A DNA stretch of 64,000 nt from Amycolatopsis suaedae (GCF_004214935.1 NZ_SFCC01000004.1:372001-436000), one strand, 5' to 3'; positions 30,799-39,817 are shown, counted from the stretch's first letter. Made by a program: numbers and translations. Notes: generated by a model from the letters alone, not told the origin.

Positions 30799-31278
30799 AT
30801 GGCCGGCGTGCCTCTTCCCTCACTCGGACGCCGGAGCAGCCGGACCGACCTCAAACCGGTCAACCCCGGCCGTCACCGCAACAGCCCCGCCCGCGAGGCA
30901 GCCAGCACGGTCGAGGACCACGAGCTGACCAGCTACCTCGCCGCGCTCGCCCCGGAATCGGACCCGGAGAGCACCGGCGGCGGCCGCCGCTTCGGCGAAG
31001 CCCAGGTCTTCCAGCTGCGGATGAACCTGATCGCCAGCGAGCAGCTGAAGGAGATCGCCGACGCCCGCGACCTCTCGCCGCAGGCGCTGGCGCTGGAGTG
31101 GGTCCTGGAGCGCCTGAACTGGGAATCGCAGGCCGCGTCCTCCTACGACCGGCAGCAGCAGCCCGAGACCCGTCGCGGCAGCCTCGACGACGAGCCCCAC
31201 ACCGACCAGTTCCACTTCAGCGAGGACGACTTCCCCGCCGAGGACTGGGACCCCAAGCCCGTCAGCGGCAGGCTGTAG
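30799..31278 (+). CDS. conserved actinobacterial protein with RHH-like segment
   Basis: 159 aa from ATG 30799 (MAGVPLPSLGRRSSRTDLKP). The middle VFQLRMNLIASEQLKEIADARDLSPQALALEWVLERL looks like a ribbon-helix-helix unit; the acidic tail ends EDDFPAEDWDPK. Possible DNA-binding regulator. Upstream of cspA on the opposite strand with a shared terminator. Confidence 0.7.
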   Translation: MAGVPLPSLGRRSSRTDLKPVNPGRHRNSPAREAASTVEDHELTSYLAALAPESDPESTGGGRRFGEAQVFQLRMNLIASEQLKEIADARDLSPQALALEWVLERLNWESQAASSYDRQQQPETRRGSLDDEPHTDQFHFSEDDFPAEDWDPKPVSGRL

Positions 31279-31293
31279 CGCCCCACGACGACA

Positions 31294-31325
31294 GAGCCCC
31301 CGGCGGACGGATCCGCCGGGGGCTC
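31294..31325. terminator. bidirectional terminator
   Basis: GAGCCCCCGGCGG (31294-31306)/CCGCCGGGGGCTC (31313-31325), 13 perfect bp, between convergent genes. Confidence 0.85.
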
Positions 31326-31345
31326 GACTACGTCAGTGGCCTACG

Positions 31346-31549
31346 TCAGATGACGCGCACCTTCTGTGCCTGCGGGCCCTTCTGACCCTGGCCCACCTCG
31401 AACTCCACTCGCTGGTTCTCCTCGAGGGTGCGGAAGCCGCGCCCGTCGATCTCCGAGTAGTGCACGAACACGTCGCCCTCGCCGCCGTCCTGGGCAATGA
31501 AGCCGAAGCCCTTCTCGGCGTTGAACCACTTCACAGTGCCTTGCGCCAC
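31346..31549 (-). CDS. cspA: cold-shock protein CspA family
   Basis: 67 aa, GTG start with GAGGAG upstream. RNP1 KGFGFI and RNP2 VFVHYSEI in a single OB-fold cold-shock domain; full family length. Binds single-stranded RNA/DNA as an RNA chaperone. Long 5' region without another gene, usual for csp genes. Confidence 0.97.
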   Translation of the reverse strand: MAQGTVKWFNAEKGFGFIAQDGGEGDVFVHYSEIDGRGFRTLEENQRVEFEVGQGQKGPQAQKVRVI

Positions 31550-31917
31550 CGCTTAACTCCTCGTTACAGATCCGCATGAGCAGCACCGGAGTACTACCCG
31601 AGCCGTCCCGGGCGGTTCCAACGAGTCGAGCGAAGAGCTACAGGTGCGGCTCATGGCTCGCGTCAGAAGTTCCGCGAGTAGTGAAGCCACGAACACGCAA
31701 AACGACGGCCTGGCAGCAGCCTACCGGGATTCGACGGAATCTGAACCCCACCGAGACACCGAGATCGGGGAATGCGCCAAGGTCACCGGAACGTTGTAAC
31801 GCGCCGCACACGGACCCCTCTTCATTGTGACGCGAGTCACATTCATGAAGGTCAACGTCGTAGCCCGATAGGACGTCACCTGGACACGGGGAGCACTCGG
31901 GGAGATAGGGGAGCACG
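31550..31917. other. 368-bp divergent region
   Basis: cspA leader/promoter on one side and the L,D-transpeptidase promoter on the other. An 84-codon plus-strand frame lacks codon bias or a start signal. Short dyad GTGACGCGAGTCAC near 31828. Confidence 0.5.
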
Positions 31918-33102
31918 GTGACATCACGAACCACCCGCGGTCGGATCCTTGCCGGGATCGCGCTGGCCGGCGTACTCGCGCTGAGCGCGTGTTCCGGTGG
32001 CGGCGCAACGCCTTCCGCGCCAGACCCGGCGGGTGGCGATTCGCCTGCCGCGCCGGCGAAGCTGACCGTGCAGCCGGCGGGTGGCGCGCGGGACGTGGCT
32101 CCTGCCGACCCCGTCCAGGTCAGCGTCGCCGACGGCGCACTCGAGTCGGTCACCCTCACCAATCCGGACGGCAAGCAGGTGGCGGGGCAGGTCTCGCCGG
32201 ACAAGCGCTCGTGGACCAGCTCCGAACCGCTCGGCTTCGGCAAGACCTACACGTGGTCCGGCACGGCCGTCGGCACCGACGGCGCACGCGTCCCGGTCGG
32301 CGGCGCGTTCACCACGGTGACCCCGAAGCGCAAGGAACACGGCAAGCTCAACGTCGGCGACGGCCAGACCTACGGCATCGCCATGCCGATCAGCGTCACC
32401 TTCGACAAGCCGGTCAAGGACAAGGCCGCCGTGGAGAAGGCGCTCACGGTCGAGAGCACGCCGAAGACCGAGGGCTCGTGGGCGTGGCTGGAGGGCGACA
32501 CGTCGGTGCACTGGCGGCCGAAGGAGTACTGGAAGCCGAACACCCAGGTGAAGGTCACCGCCAAGCTGTACGGCCTCAAGGTCGGCGAGGGCGTCTACGG
32601 CGACGAGGACGTCTCGGCGAGCTTCACGATCGGACGGTCGCAGATCGTCAAGGGCAACACCCAGACCCACCGCATGCAGGTCATCCGCGACGGCCAGCAG
32701 GTCGCCGACTACCCGGTGAGCTACGGCCTGGACTCCGACCCCGGCCGGGTCACCAAGAGCGGCACGCACGTGGTGATGTCCAAGCACTCGACCTACTTCA
32801 TGAACAACGCCCGCTACGACTACGAGAACTTCAAGGTCAACTGGGCGGTGCGGATCTCCAACAACGGCGAGTTCACCCACGCGGCGCCGTGGTCGGTCGG
32901 CGACCAGGGCAAGCGCAACGTCTCGCACGGCTGCCTGAACATGTCCGACGCCAACGCCAAGGCGTACTACGACAGCGTGCTCACCGGCGACCCGGTGGAG
33001 ATCGAGGGCAGCACGCAGAAGCTGGGCCCCAAGGACGGCGACTACCACGACTGGACCTACAGCTGGGACGAGTGGCTCGCGAAGTCGGCACTCAACCGGT
33101 AG
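31918..33102 (+). CDS. L,D-transpeptidase lipoprotein (LdtMt2-like)
   Basis: 394 aa from GTG 31918 with GGGGAG upstream. Lipobox LSACS (Cys ~25), two immunoglobulin-like domains (~50-250), then a YkuD catalytic domain with the active-site motif SHGCLNMS and supporting His in FTHAAPWS. Makes 3-3 peptidoglycan cross-links at the outer face of the membrane. Architecture equals mycobacterial Ldt proteins. Confidence 0.94.
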   Translation: MTSRTTRGRILAGIALAGVLALSACSGGGATPSAPDPAGGDSPAAPAKLTVQPAGGARDVAPADPVQVSVADGALESVTLTNPDGKQVAGQVSPDKRSWTSSEPLGFGKTYTWSGTAVGTDGARVPVGGAFTTVTPKRKEHGKLNVGDGQTYGIAMPISVTFDKPVKDKAAVEKALTVESTPKTEGSWAWLEGDTSVHWRPKEYWKPNTQVKVTAKLYGLKVGEGVYGDEDVSASFTIGRSQIVKGNTQTHRMQVIRDGQQVADYPVSYGLDSDPGRVTKSGTHVVMSKHSTYFMNNARYDYENFKVNWAVRISNNGEFTHAAPWSVGDQGKRNVSHGCLNMSDANAKAYYDSVLTGDPVEIEGSTQKLGPKDGDYHDWTYSWDEWLAKSALNR

Positions 33103-33176
33103 AAAATTGCCTGCAACCATGAGCAGCACTCGCCGCATGTCTGACTACGCAAGAGATCGCAACAGAAGGAGCAGTC

Positions 33177-33494
33177 TTGCGTACACGACTCGTGCTGGCA
33201 GCGGGAGCGCTGCTCATCGGTGGCGGCATCGCCGTGGCGGTGCCCGCTCTGGCGGCGGAGAACCCGCCGGCGCCGGCCCCGCCCGCGCCGACCGTCACCC
33301 AGGCACCCACCCAGGCTCCGCCGGAGCCGACCGCCGCCCCGGCTCCCCCGGAACCGCCCCGGGCCGAGCCGACGCGGACGCGCCCGGGGACGCCCGCACC
33401 CGCGGAGCAGCGGCCGACCGCGGCGCCGGCGGTGCCGAGGGCGATTCCGGCCGGGCCGACCGGTGATCAGGCGCCGGAGATCCTCGAGCCGTAA
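33177..33494 (+). CDS. secreted proline-rich protein
   Basis: 105 aa from TTG 33177, with AAGGAG 6 bp upstream. Signal peptide MRTRLVLAAGALLIGGGIAVAVPALA, then ~75 residues of Pro/Ala/Thr repeats (PPAPAPPAPTVTQAPTQAPP). Likely a disordered wall-spanning protein. The sigma factor starts 5 bp after its stop. Confidence 0.7.
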   Translation: MRTRLVLAAGALLIGGGIAVAVPALAAENPPAPAPPAPTVTQAPTQAPPEPTAAPAPPEPPRAEPTRTRPGTPAPAEQRPTAAPAVPRAIPAGPTGDQAPEILEP

Positions 33495-33498
33495 CCGG

Positions 33499-34062
33499 GT
33501 GGCGCGCGACCACACCAGGGGAACCGGGCAGGGCTCGCCGTACGACGGCGAGTTCGCCCGGTTCTTCGACGCGCGCGTACACCAGCTGCGCTCGACCGCG
33601 TACCTGCTGTGCGGCGACTGGCACCAGGCCGAGGACCTCACGCAGGCGACGCTGCTCAAGCTGTACCTGGCCTGGCCGAGGCTGACCGGCCGCGACCGGC
33701 TGGACGCCTACGCCAGGCAGGTACTGACCAGGACTTTCCTCGCCGAGCGGCGCAGGCCGTGGCGGCGGGAGAAACCGGCGGAGGAACTGCCGGACGACGT
33801 GAGCGTCGACGGGCCCGCACCGGAGGAACGCATGGTGGTGCTGCGGGCACTGGCGGCGGTGCCGCCCAAGCAGCGGGCCGTGCTGGTCCTGCGGTTCTGG
33901 CAGGACCTCGGCGTCGAGGAGACCGCGGCCGCGCTGAGTTGCTCGGTCGGCAACGTGAAGAGTCAGACGGCTCGTGGCCTGGCGACACTGCGTGCGAGGC
34001 TCGGGCCCAGCTACGGATCGGAGGTGAACGCATGGCAGACGAGCACATCAGGAACGTCCTAG
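33499..34062 (+). CDS. ECF sigma factor, SigE family
   Basis: 187 aa from GTG 33499. Region 2: FARFFDARVHQLRSTAYLLCGDWHQAEDLTQATLLKLYLAW; region 4: LAAVPPKQRAVLVLRFWQDLGVEETAAALSCSVGNVKSQTARGLATLR. Matches the Streptomyces SigE-type group (TIGR02983). Its end overlaps the following membrane protein by 31 bp, the place where an anti-sigma factor would be expected. Confidence 0.93.
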   Translation: MARDHTRGTGQGSPYDGEFARFFDARVHQLRSTAYLLCGDWHQAEDLTQATLLKLYLAWPRLTGRDRLDAYARQVLTRTFLAERRRPWRREKPAEELPDDVSVDGPAPEERMVVLRALAAVPPKQRAVLVLRFWQDLGVEETAAALSCSVGNVKSQTARGLATLRARLGPSYGSEVNAWQTSTSGTS

Positions 34063-34454
34063 CCCGCACGGGCGCGGCGGACGGCCCGCCGCTGGGCGTC
34101 CACCTCGACGACATCGTCAGCCGGGGCGGCCGGATCCGCCGCCGTCGCAAGCTGGCCACGATCGTCGGCAGCGCGAGCGCGACGGCCGGGGTCATCGTGG
34201 CGGTCGCGTTCTGGCTCACCCCCGGGCCACCGGAGCACGTCCAGCCAGCCGCTCCCCCGCCACCGGCCCCGCCCGCGCCCATCGTGATCCCGCAGGAGTC
34301 CATGCCGGTGCCACCGGAGCCGCCGTCCCAGGCACCCACGCGGACGAGAACACCCGAGCCGACCAGCACCCGCCAGCCGCCACCGCCGAGGGCCCGGCCG
34401 GACGCGCGCACGCCGTCGAGCGCGCCGACCGAACCGGGCCTGCCACCCGGCTGA
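34032..34454 (+). CDS. membrane protein with proline-rich tail, sigma partner
   Basis: 140 aa from ATG 34032 inside the end of the sigma gene. Short cytoplasmic N-terminus (LDDIVSRGGRIRRRRKL), one membrane helix (LATIVGSASATAGVIVAVAFWL), then a Pro/Thr/Arg-rich outside tail. No zinc anti-sigma HxxxCxxC motif. May tether or regulate the sigma factor, by position only. The tail resembles the 33177 product. Confidence 0.72.
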   Translation: MADEHIRNVLARTGAADGPPLGVHLDDIVSRGGRIRRRRKLATIVGSASATAGVIVAVAFWLTPGPPEHVQPAAPPPPAPPAPIVIPQESMPVPPEPPSQAPTRTRTPEPTSTRQPPPPRARPDARTPSSAPTEPGLPPG

Positions 34455-34473
34455 GGTCTGGCAGGGTAGGCCC

Positions 34474-35628
34474 GTGCGAGACGTCAGCGGGTCCCTGCGA
34501 CGGCAATCGCTGCTGATCGCCGCGGTGTGCCTGGTTTCCGACGTCTCGATGTACGTGCTCATCGGACCGCCGCCGGACTACTGGCAGACCTGGGTCGTGC
34601 TGGCCCTGCTGCTCGCCGCCGATGCCGCGCTCGCGCTGCCGCCGAGCACGTCCGGCCTCGTCGCGCTGCTGCACGCGGTACTGCTCGCGGTCACCCCGCC
34701 GCTGCTCGACGCCGCCCCGGGCGCGGAGACGTCCAACAACGTCGGCGCCCTGCTGGCCGGCTACCGGGTGGGTGCCTGGCTCGACCTGTGGCCCGCCCTC
34801 GCCGCGCTCGCGGCGATGCTGGCAGGCAACGTCGTCGGCGAGCTGATCGAGCAGAACCTCGCCGGCCGGGACTGGCGGCTGCTGGCCGCCGTCACCCTCG
34901 GCAACGTCGTCATGCCGTGGCTGGTCGGCCGCTACACCACCGCGCGCCGCGCCTACATCGCCGAGCTGGAGCAGGCCGCGGAACGACGCAGGCAGGACGA
35001 GGCCGCGGCGGTCAGCCGCGCGGTCGCGGAGGAACGCAGCACGATCGCGCGGGACCTGCACGACGTGATCTCCCACCACGTCAGCGCCATCGGCGTGCAC
35101 GCGGGCGCGGCCCGGATGGGGCTGGCCGGGGCGGGTACGCCCGCACACGAGTCACTGTCGGCCGTCGAGTCGGCCAGCCGGTCCGCCATGGACGACCTGC
35201 GCAGGCTGCTGGACCTGCTGCACGGCACCGGAACCGGCGCCACCCGGCGGCAGCCCGGACTGGACAACATCGACGAGCTGCTCGACGGGGTCCGCAGGGC
35301 CGGGCTGGCCGTCACGCTGCGGACGACGGGACGCCCGGCACCGCTGCCCGGCTCGCTGGACGTCACGCTGTACCGGATCACGCAGGAGGCACTGACCAAC
35401 GCCCTGCGGCACGGCGACGGTGCGGTGGAGGTCGTGCTGGAGTACGGCGACGACGAGGTCGGGCTCACCGTGGTCAACCCGGTGGCCCCGGGCACGACGG
35501 AGGCGGGCACCAGCCGCGGCCTCGCCGGGATCCGGCAGCGGGTGGCGTTGTTCGGCGGCCAGGTGACGACCGGCCAGAGTGGCCGGTTCTGGGAGGTGCG
35601 GGTGGCGTTTCCGGTGGAGCGGTCATGA
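34474..35628 (+). CDS. two-component sensor histidine kinase (HPK7)
   Basis: 384 aa from GTG 34474. Four or five N-terminal membrane helices, a coiled linker (ELEQAAERRRQDEAAAVSRAVAEER), phosphoacceptor RDLHDVISHHVSAIGVHAGAAR, N-box QEALTNALRHG and G-box RGLAGIRQRV. Overlaps its response regulator by 4 bp. The copper-type genes follow, so metal or envelope stress is a candidate signal. Confidence 0.92.
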   Translation: MRDVSGSLRRQSLLIAAVCLVSDVSMYVLIGPPPDYWQTWVVLALLLAADAALALPPSTSGLVALLHAVLLAVTPPLLDAAPGAETSNNVGALLAGYRVGAWLDLWPALAALAAMLAGNVVGELIEQNLAGRDWRLLAAVTLGNVVMPWLVGRYTTARRAYIAELEQAAERRRQDEAAAVSRAVAEERSTIARDLHDVISHHVSAIGVHAGAARMGLAGAGTPAHESLSAVESASRSAMDDLRRLLDLLHGTGTGATRRQPGLDNIDELLDGVRRAGLAVTLRTTGRPAPLPGSLDVTLYRITQEALTNALRHGDGAVEVVLEYGDDEVGLTVVNPVAPGTTEAGTSRGLAGIRQRVALFGGQVTTGQSGRFWEVRVAFPVERS

Positions 35629-36281
35629 CACTGCGGGTACTGCTGGCCGACGACCACGACCTGTTCCGCTCCGGTCTGCGGGCCGTGCTGGCGACGCAGC
35701 CGGACCTGGAATGCGTCGGCGAGGCGGCGGACGGCCACGCCGCCGTCGCCGAGGCCCAGCGGCTGCGGCCGGACGTGGCGGTGCTCGACGTCCGCATGCC
35801 GAGGCTGGACGGGTTGGGCGCGACCGAGCGGATCCTGTCCGCGCCCGGCAACACCACCCGCGTTCTGGTGCTGACCACGCACGACCTGGACGACTACGTC
35901 TACCGGGCACTGCGTGCCGGGGCGAGCGGTTTCCTGCTCAAGAACCTTCCGCCGGAAGAGCTGGTGTCGGCGGTGCGGGTGGCCGGGCGCGGCGACGCGC
36001 TGATCGACCCGTCGGTGACGCGGCGGCTGGTCGAGCGGTTCACCACGAGCATCGTTCCGGCGGAACGGGCGCCGGGGCTGGACCGGCTGACGCCGAGGGA
36101 ACGCGAGGTGTTGCTGCTGCTGGCCGACGCGCGCAGCAACGCCGAGATCGCCGAGCACCTCGGGGTGGGTGACGAGACCGTGAAGACCCACGTCTCCCGG
36201 ATCCTGACCAAGCTGGACCTGCGGGACCGCGTGCACGCGGTGGTGTACGCCTACCAGCACGGCATCGCCCCCAGGGGCTGA
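35625..36281 (+). CDS. NarL/FixJ-family response regulator
   Basis: 218 aa. Receiver with ADDHDLFRSG, phospho-Asp in VLDVRMPRLDG, Thr in LTTHDL and Lys in LLKNLP; LuxR HTH LTPREREVLLLLADARSNAEIAEHLGVGDETVKTHVSRIL. Probably controls the membrane cluster beginning 63 bp downstream. Confidence 0.93.
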   Translation: MTLRVLLADDHDLFRSGLRAVLATQPDLECVGEAADGHAAVAEAQRLRPDVAVLDVRMPRLDGLGATERILSAPGNTTRVLVLTTHDLDDYVYRALRAGASGFLLKNLPPEELVSAVRVAGRGDALIDPSVTRRLVERFTTSIVPAERAPGLDRLTPREREVLLLLADARSNAEIAEHLGVGDETVKTHVSRILTKLDLRDRVHAVVYAYQHGIAPRG

Positions 36282-36344
36282 TTCAGGGGCACATCCCCCG
36301 CGTTGGGGACGACCCGCGCGATCCGGCTGATTACGTTCTGTCGC

Positions 36345-37760
36345 ATGGGGTCCAGGGGGTTCGTCGTCGCCGGCGTGGTCGGCGCGCTGCTGTGTGGCGG
36401 TGTCGCCACCGCGGCGGCCGACGGCGGGCAGGAACGTGCCGACATCCACGTCGCGCAGACACTCGGCGACCGTGAGCTGACCGTGGTCATCCGCCGCACG
36501 GACACCGTGCCCGGCCCGTTGCGGGTGGACGTGGTGACCCACGCCGGGGACGCGCCGGGGCGCCTGGGGCTGCGGCTGGTCCAGCAGGGCCGGACCACCG
36601 CGTCGGCTCCGCTCGACCTCGGCGAACGGCCCGGACCACACGGCGTGACGCTGCGGCTGGAGCAGACCGGGCCGGCCGAGCTGGCACTCGACGACGGCGG
36701 CCGCACGGCGCTGATCCCGTTCGTCGTGCCCGCGATCGTGCTGCCGGTGTGGCAGCAGGTCAGCTACGGCGGTTTCGTCGCGGCCGGGGTGTTGCTGCTG
36801 GTCGCGCTGGTCGTCGCCGTGCGAGCCCGCCGCGGCTGGCCCGCGCTGGTCGCCGGTGGCGGGGTGGTGGCCGCGATCGCCGTCGGCTCGACGGCCGCGT
36901 TGCTGTCGGCGACCGTCCCGCCGCCGACCCCGCCCGGCACGGTCTCCGACCCGCTGCCCGACGGCTCCCCCGACCCATGGTCGCCGGTCCCGGTGGACAC
37001 CTCCCGCCCGCCGGTCAACCTGGCCGTCGGCGCGCCGGGCGCCACCGCGGGCGCACCCGCCGAGGTGACGCTGTCGCTGGCCGACGGCTCGACCGGCCGT
37101 CCCGCCGACGACCTGCTGGTCCACCACAACGCCCTGATGCACCTGGTCGTGGTGAGCCCGTCCGGCCGCATGTGGCATGTGCACCCGGTGCGGGTCGCGC
37201 CTGGCGAGTACGCCGTCCGGTTCACCCCCTCCGAGCCCGGCCGGTACGGGCTGGCCGCCGAGCTGGCCCGCCGTGGCGGCGGCATGCAGCTGGTCCGCGG
37301 CTCGTTCGACGTGGGCGGCACGGCGGCGGAGCCCGCCCCGGCGCCGGGCGGGCTGGGTCCGCGCACGGTCGGCGGGCAGCCGGTCGAGCTGACGTCGACC
37401 GGCGCCGGGGCGGGAGCGCCGACCACGTTCACCGCCCGGTTCGGCGACCGGGCCGACCTGCAGCCGTGGCTGGGCATGGTCGGTCACCTCATCGTCGTCG
37501 GCCCGCTGCCGGAATCCGGCCTCGGCGCGGCGGCCGTCGCGGCGCCGGTGTGGGCGCACGTCCACGCCATGGTTCCGCCGACGGCGGGCGGGGTCGGCGG
37601 TCAGCCGGACGAGACGGTCGCCGCCTACGGCCCCGAGGTCCGGTTCACCTACACGTTCCCCGCGCCCGGCCGGTACCGGCTGTGGTTCCAGGCCGAGCGG
37701 GACTACGGCGTGCTGACCGTTCCCGCCGTGCTCGACGTCGGAGAGGGGCAGGTCCGGTGA
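36345..37760 (+). CDS. membrane-anchored, His-rich duplicated metal-binding protein
   Basis: 471 aa from ATG 36345. Signal peptide, a beta domain, two membrane helices (~130-195), then two tandem similar outside modules. The first has HHNALMHLVVVSPSGRMWHVHP and ends FDVGG; the second has GMVGHLIVVGP, WAHVHAM and YTFPAPGRYRLWFQAE. HxH and Met/His placement suggests Cu(I)/Cu(II) or similar metal binding. Coupled (GTGA) to the FixH/YtkA-like gene. Exact family not recognised. Confidence 0.7.
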   Translation: MGSRGFVVAGVVGALLCGGVATAAADGGQERADIHVAQTLGDRELTVVIRRTDTVPGPLRVDVVTHAGDAPGRLGLRLVQQGRTTASAPLDLGERPGPHGVTLRLEQTGPAELALDDGGRTALIPFVVPAIVLPVWQQVSYGGFVAAGVLLLVALVVAVRARRGWPALVAGGGVVAAIAVGSTAALLSATVPPPTPPGTVSDPLPDGSPDPWSPVPVDTSRPPVNLAVGAPGATAGAPAEVTLSLADGSTGRPADDLLVHHNALMHLVVVSPSGRMWHVHPVRVAPGEYAVRFTPSEPGRYGLAAELARRGGGMQLVRGSFDVGGTAAEPAPAPGGLGPRTVGGQPVELTSTGAGAGAPTTFTARFGDRADLQPWLGMVGHLIVVGPLPESGLGAAAVAAPVWAHVHAMVPPTAGGVGGQPDETVAAYGPEVRFTYTFPAPGRYRLWFQAERDYGVLTVPAVLDVGEGQVR

Positions 37761-38149
37761 AGGTGTGGCTGGGTGTGGCCGGACTGGTCGCGGTGGCGTT
37801 GCTCGGGTGGTTGCTGTGGCCGTCGGCGGCGGCAGCACCGACCGTGCTGCAGACCAGCACGAAGCACTTCGGCGTCCGGCTGACCGTCGAGGACCCGAAG
37901 CCGGGACTCAACGTCATCGGTATCGAGCTGACCGATCCGCAGGGCCGCCCGGCGGACGCGCGAACGGTCACCGTGGAGCCGGCCATGCCGCGAATGGGCC
38001 ACGCGCTCGAACCCGTGCCCGCCACCGCCGAGGCGCCGGGGCGGTACCGGGCCACCGGGACGACGCTGCCGATGTCCGGGCAGTGGGAGATCACCGTCGC
38101 CATCAACGGCGTGGAGCGTGCCGTGTTCGGCCTGCTCGTCAACGATTAG
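37757..38149 (+). CDS. FixH/YtkA-like periplasmic protein
   Basis: 130 aa from GTG 37757. N-terminal membrane anchor (VWLGVAGLVAVALLGWLLW), then a beta-sandwich with AMPRMGHALEPV, GRYRATGTTLPMSGQWEITV, the YtkA/FixH pattern in which Met and His residues bind copper. Likely a copper chaperone for an extracytoplasmic or membrane enzyme. Confidence 0.78.
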   Translation: MKVWLGVAGLVAVALLGWLLWPSAAAAPTVLQTSTKHFGVRLTVEDPKPGLNVIGIELTDPQGRPADARTVTVEPAMPRMGHALEPVPATAEAPGRYRATGTTLPMSGQWEITVAINGVERAVFGLLVND

Positions 38150-38158
38150 GAGAAGCAG

Positions 38159-39226
38159 ATGGAGTCCACACGGGGGTGGCCCGCGGCAACCGCGCTGCTG
38201 TCCTGCACCGTGCTCAGCCTCGTCGGGCTGACCTGGGATGTGCAGTGGCACGAGGACGTCGGGCCGGACACCTTCTTCACCCTGCCGCACCTGTTCATCT
38301 ACGCGGGCAGCGCGCTGGCCGGCGTCATCAGTCTCGCGGTGGTGCTGGCGATGACGGCCGCCCAGCGGGCCGGGCGGCCCGTCGACGCCACGGTCGGCGG
38401 CCGGGCGATCGGCGTGTTCGGCCGGACGTTCGCCGCGCCGCTCGGCTACCTCGTCTCCGGGACCGGCGCGGCGCTGGTGCTGGCCTACGGCCTGTGGGAC
38501 CAGTGGTGGCACGGGCTGTACGGCTTCGACGCGGTGATCGACTCGCCGCCGCACATCGGGTTGCTGCTGTCGATCATGATCACCATGGTCGGCGCGGTGA
38601 TCGTGTTCGCCGCGGCCCGGCACAGCAGGTGGGGCAAAGTCGGCATGTTCGCCGCCGTCGGGGTGCTGCTGGCGTTCAGCACGATCACGGTGCTGGGCCT
38701 GTCGGCACTCGACGGCACGGTCGACGCCACCACGGTCGGGCTGGCCGTGCTGTCCACGATCGTCGTGCTGCTCAGCGCCGCCGTGCGCCGCGGCGGTGCG
38801 CTGGTGACCGCCGTCGCGCTGGCGCTGATCCAGGCGTTCAGCTGGTGGTTCTCGCCGTGGGCCGCGCGGGTCTACGCCGACGGTGTCGGGCTTCCGGTCC
38901 GCGACTACGTCAGCGACGTCCCGGCGATGCCCTCGCTGATGCCGATGGGACTGATCGTCGTCGCGCTGGCGGTCGAGGTGTTGCTGCTCGGCCGGAACGG
39001 GCGGCTGGTGCCGGTGGCCGGCGCGGTCGCGGGCGCGCTCGTGGCGTTCGGCCAGTTCGCGCAGCGGTCGTGGCTCTACGACGTTGCGCTCCCCGACCCG
39101 GCGACCACGCTCGCCACCACCGGCGTCGCCGCGCTCGCCGGCGCGCTCGCCGGGTTCGCCGGATGGCGCTTCGGCGAGATGCTGCGCCTCGTCGCCCCGG
39201 AACCCGTTACCGCGAAGGAGCACTAG
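38159..39226 (+). CDS. polytopic membrane protein with duplicated WD..WH...G.D.....PH motif
   Basis: 355 aa; TAGGAG before ATG 38159. Eight or nine membrane helices. The motif W-D-x2-W-H-x3-G-x-D-x5-P-H occurs twice with identical spacing (TWDVQWHEDVG... at ~24 and LWDQWWHGLYG... at ~118), each before a membrane helix, indicating an internal duplication and probably a metal or haem site. No named family recognised. Confidence 0.75.
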   Translation: MESTRGWPAATALLSCTVLSLVGLTWDVQWHEDVGPDTFFTLPHLFIYAGSALAGVISLAVVLAMTAAQRAGRPVDATVGGRAIGVFGRTFAAPLGYLVSGTGAALVLAYGLWDQWWHGLYGFDAVIDSPPHIGLLLSIMITMVGAVIVFAAARHSRWGKVGMFAAVGVLLAFSTITVLGLSALDGTVDATTVGLAVLSTIVVLLSAAVRRGGALVTAVALALIQAFSWWFSPWAARVYADGVGLPVRDYVSDVPAMPSLMPMGLIVVALAVEVLLLGRNGRLVPVAGAVAGALVAFGQFAQRSWLYDVALPDPATTLATTGVAALAGALAGFAGWRFGEMLRLVAPEPVTAKEH

Positions 39227-39228
39227 AC

Positions 39229-39756
39229 ATGCGCAAGCTGCGAGTTCTGCTGGTGGTGGCCGGTCTGCTCACCCTGACCGCGGCGCCCGCCGCCGCGTAC
39301 GAGCCGGTCAACATCGTGCACACCGAGCGGGTGCAGGCCGGGCCGTACGGGGTGACGGTCGGCTTCAGTACCTGGCCGGTGCGGGCGATGCAGTCGCTGG
39401 ACTTCACGTTCATTCCCGACGGCGGGATCGCGGGCAAGTCCGGGACGATGGCGTGGACCCGGCCCGACCGCGACCAGCCGTCCCGGGCGCAGCCGCTGGC
39501 GCGGCATCCGCGCAAGCTGGACGTGTGGGGGCTGGACATCCGGGCGCTGGAGGAGCAGGGCAACTGGGACCTGACGTTCCGCATCGAGGGCCCGGCCGGG
39601 CCGGGCGAGGGCACGCTGCGTGACCTGCTGGTACTGGAGCAGCCCGGGCCGCCGATGGCCCTGAGCTGGTCGGTGAGCGTGCTGCCGCTGCTCGGCCTGA
39701 TCGGATTCCTCACGGTGGCGTGGCGCCGGACGTCGGCGCGGCTGCGCGGGGCGTAG
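39229..39756 (+). CDS. secreted/membrane-anchored protein of copper cluster
   Basis: 175 aa; GAAGGAG before ATG 39229. Signal peptide ending PAAAYEPV, beta-rich outside domain (GPYGVTVGFSTWPVRAMQSLDFTFIPDGG; NWDLTFRIEGPAGPGEG), and a C-terminal membrane helix before an Arg-rich tail. Similar in plan to YtkA/CopC-like sandwich proteins. Last gene before a strong terminator. Confidence 0.72.
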   Translation: MRKLRVLLVVAGLLTLTAAPAAAYEPVNIVHTERVQAGPYGVTVGFSTWPVRAMQSLDFTFIPDGGIAGKSGTMAWTRPDRDQPSRAQPLARHPRKLDVWGLDIRALEEQGNWDLTFRIEGPAGPGEGTLRDLLVLEQPGPPMALSWSVSVLPLLGLIGFLTVAWRRTSARLRGA

Positions 39757-39817
39757 TTATGCCGACGTGCTGACCCGCTTCATATTGCGGACCGCAGATT
39801 GCGCATTTCGCAACAGA

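Noticed and set aside
31576-31830. 84-codon plus-strand frame between cspA and the L,D-transpeptidase
   Set aside because: No ribosome binding site, no codon bias, overlaps the cspA leader.
34953-37838. 961-codon open frame on the minus strand
   Set aside because: Lies opposite three well-supported genes; low-complexity Arg/Gly/Pro translation, typical of antisense frames in high-GC DNA.
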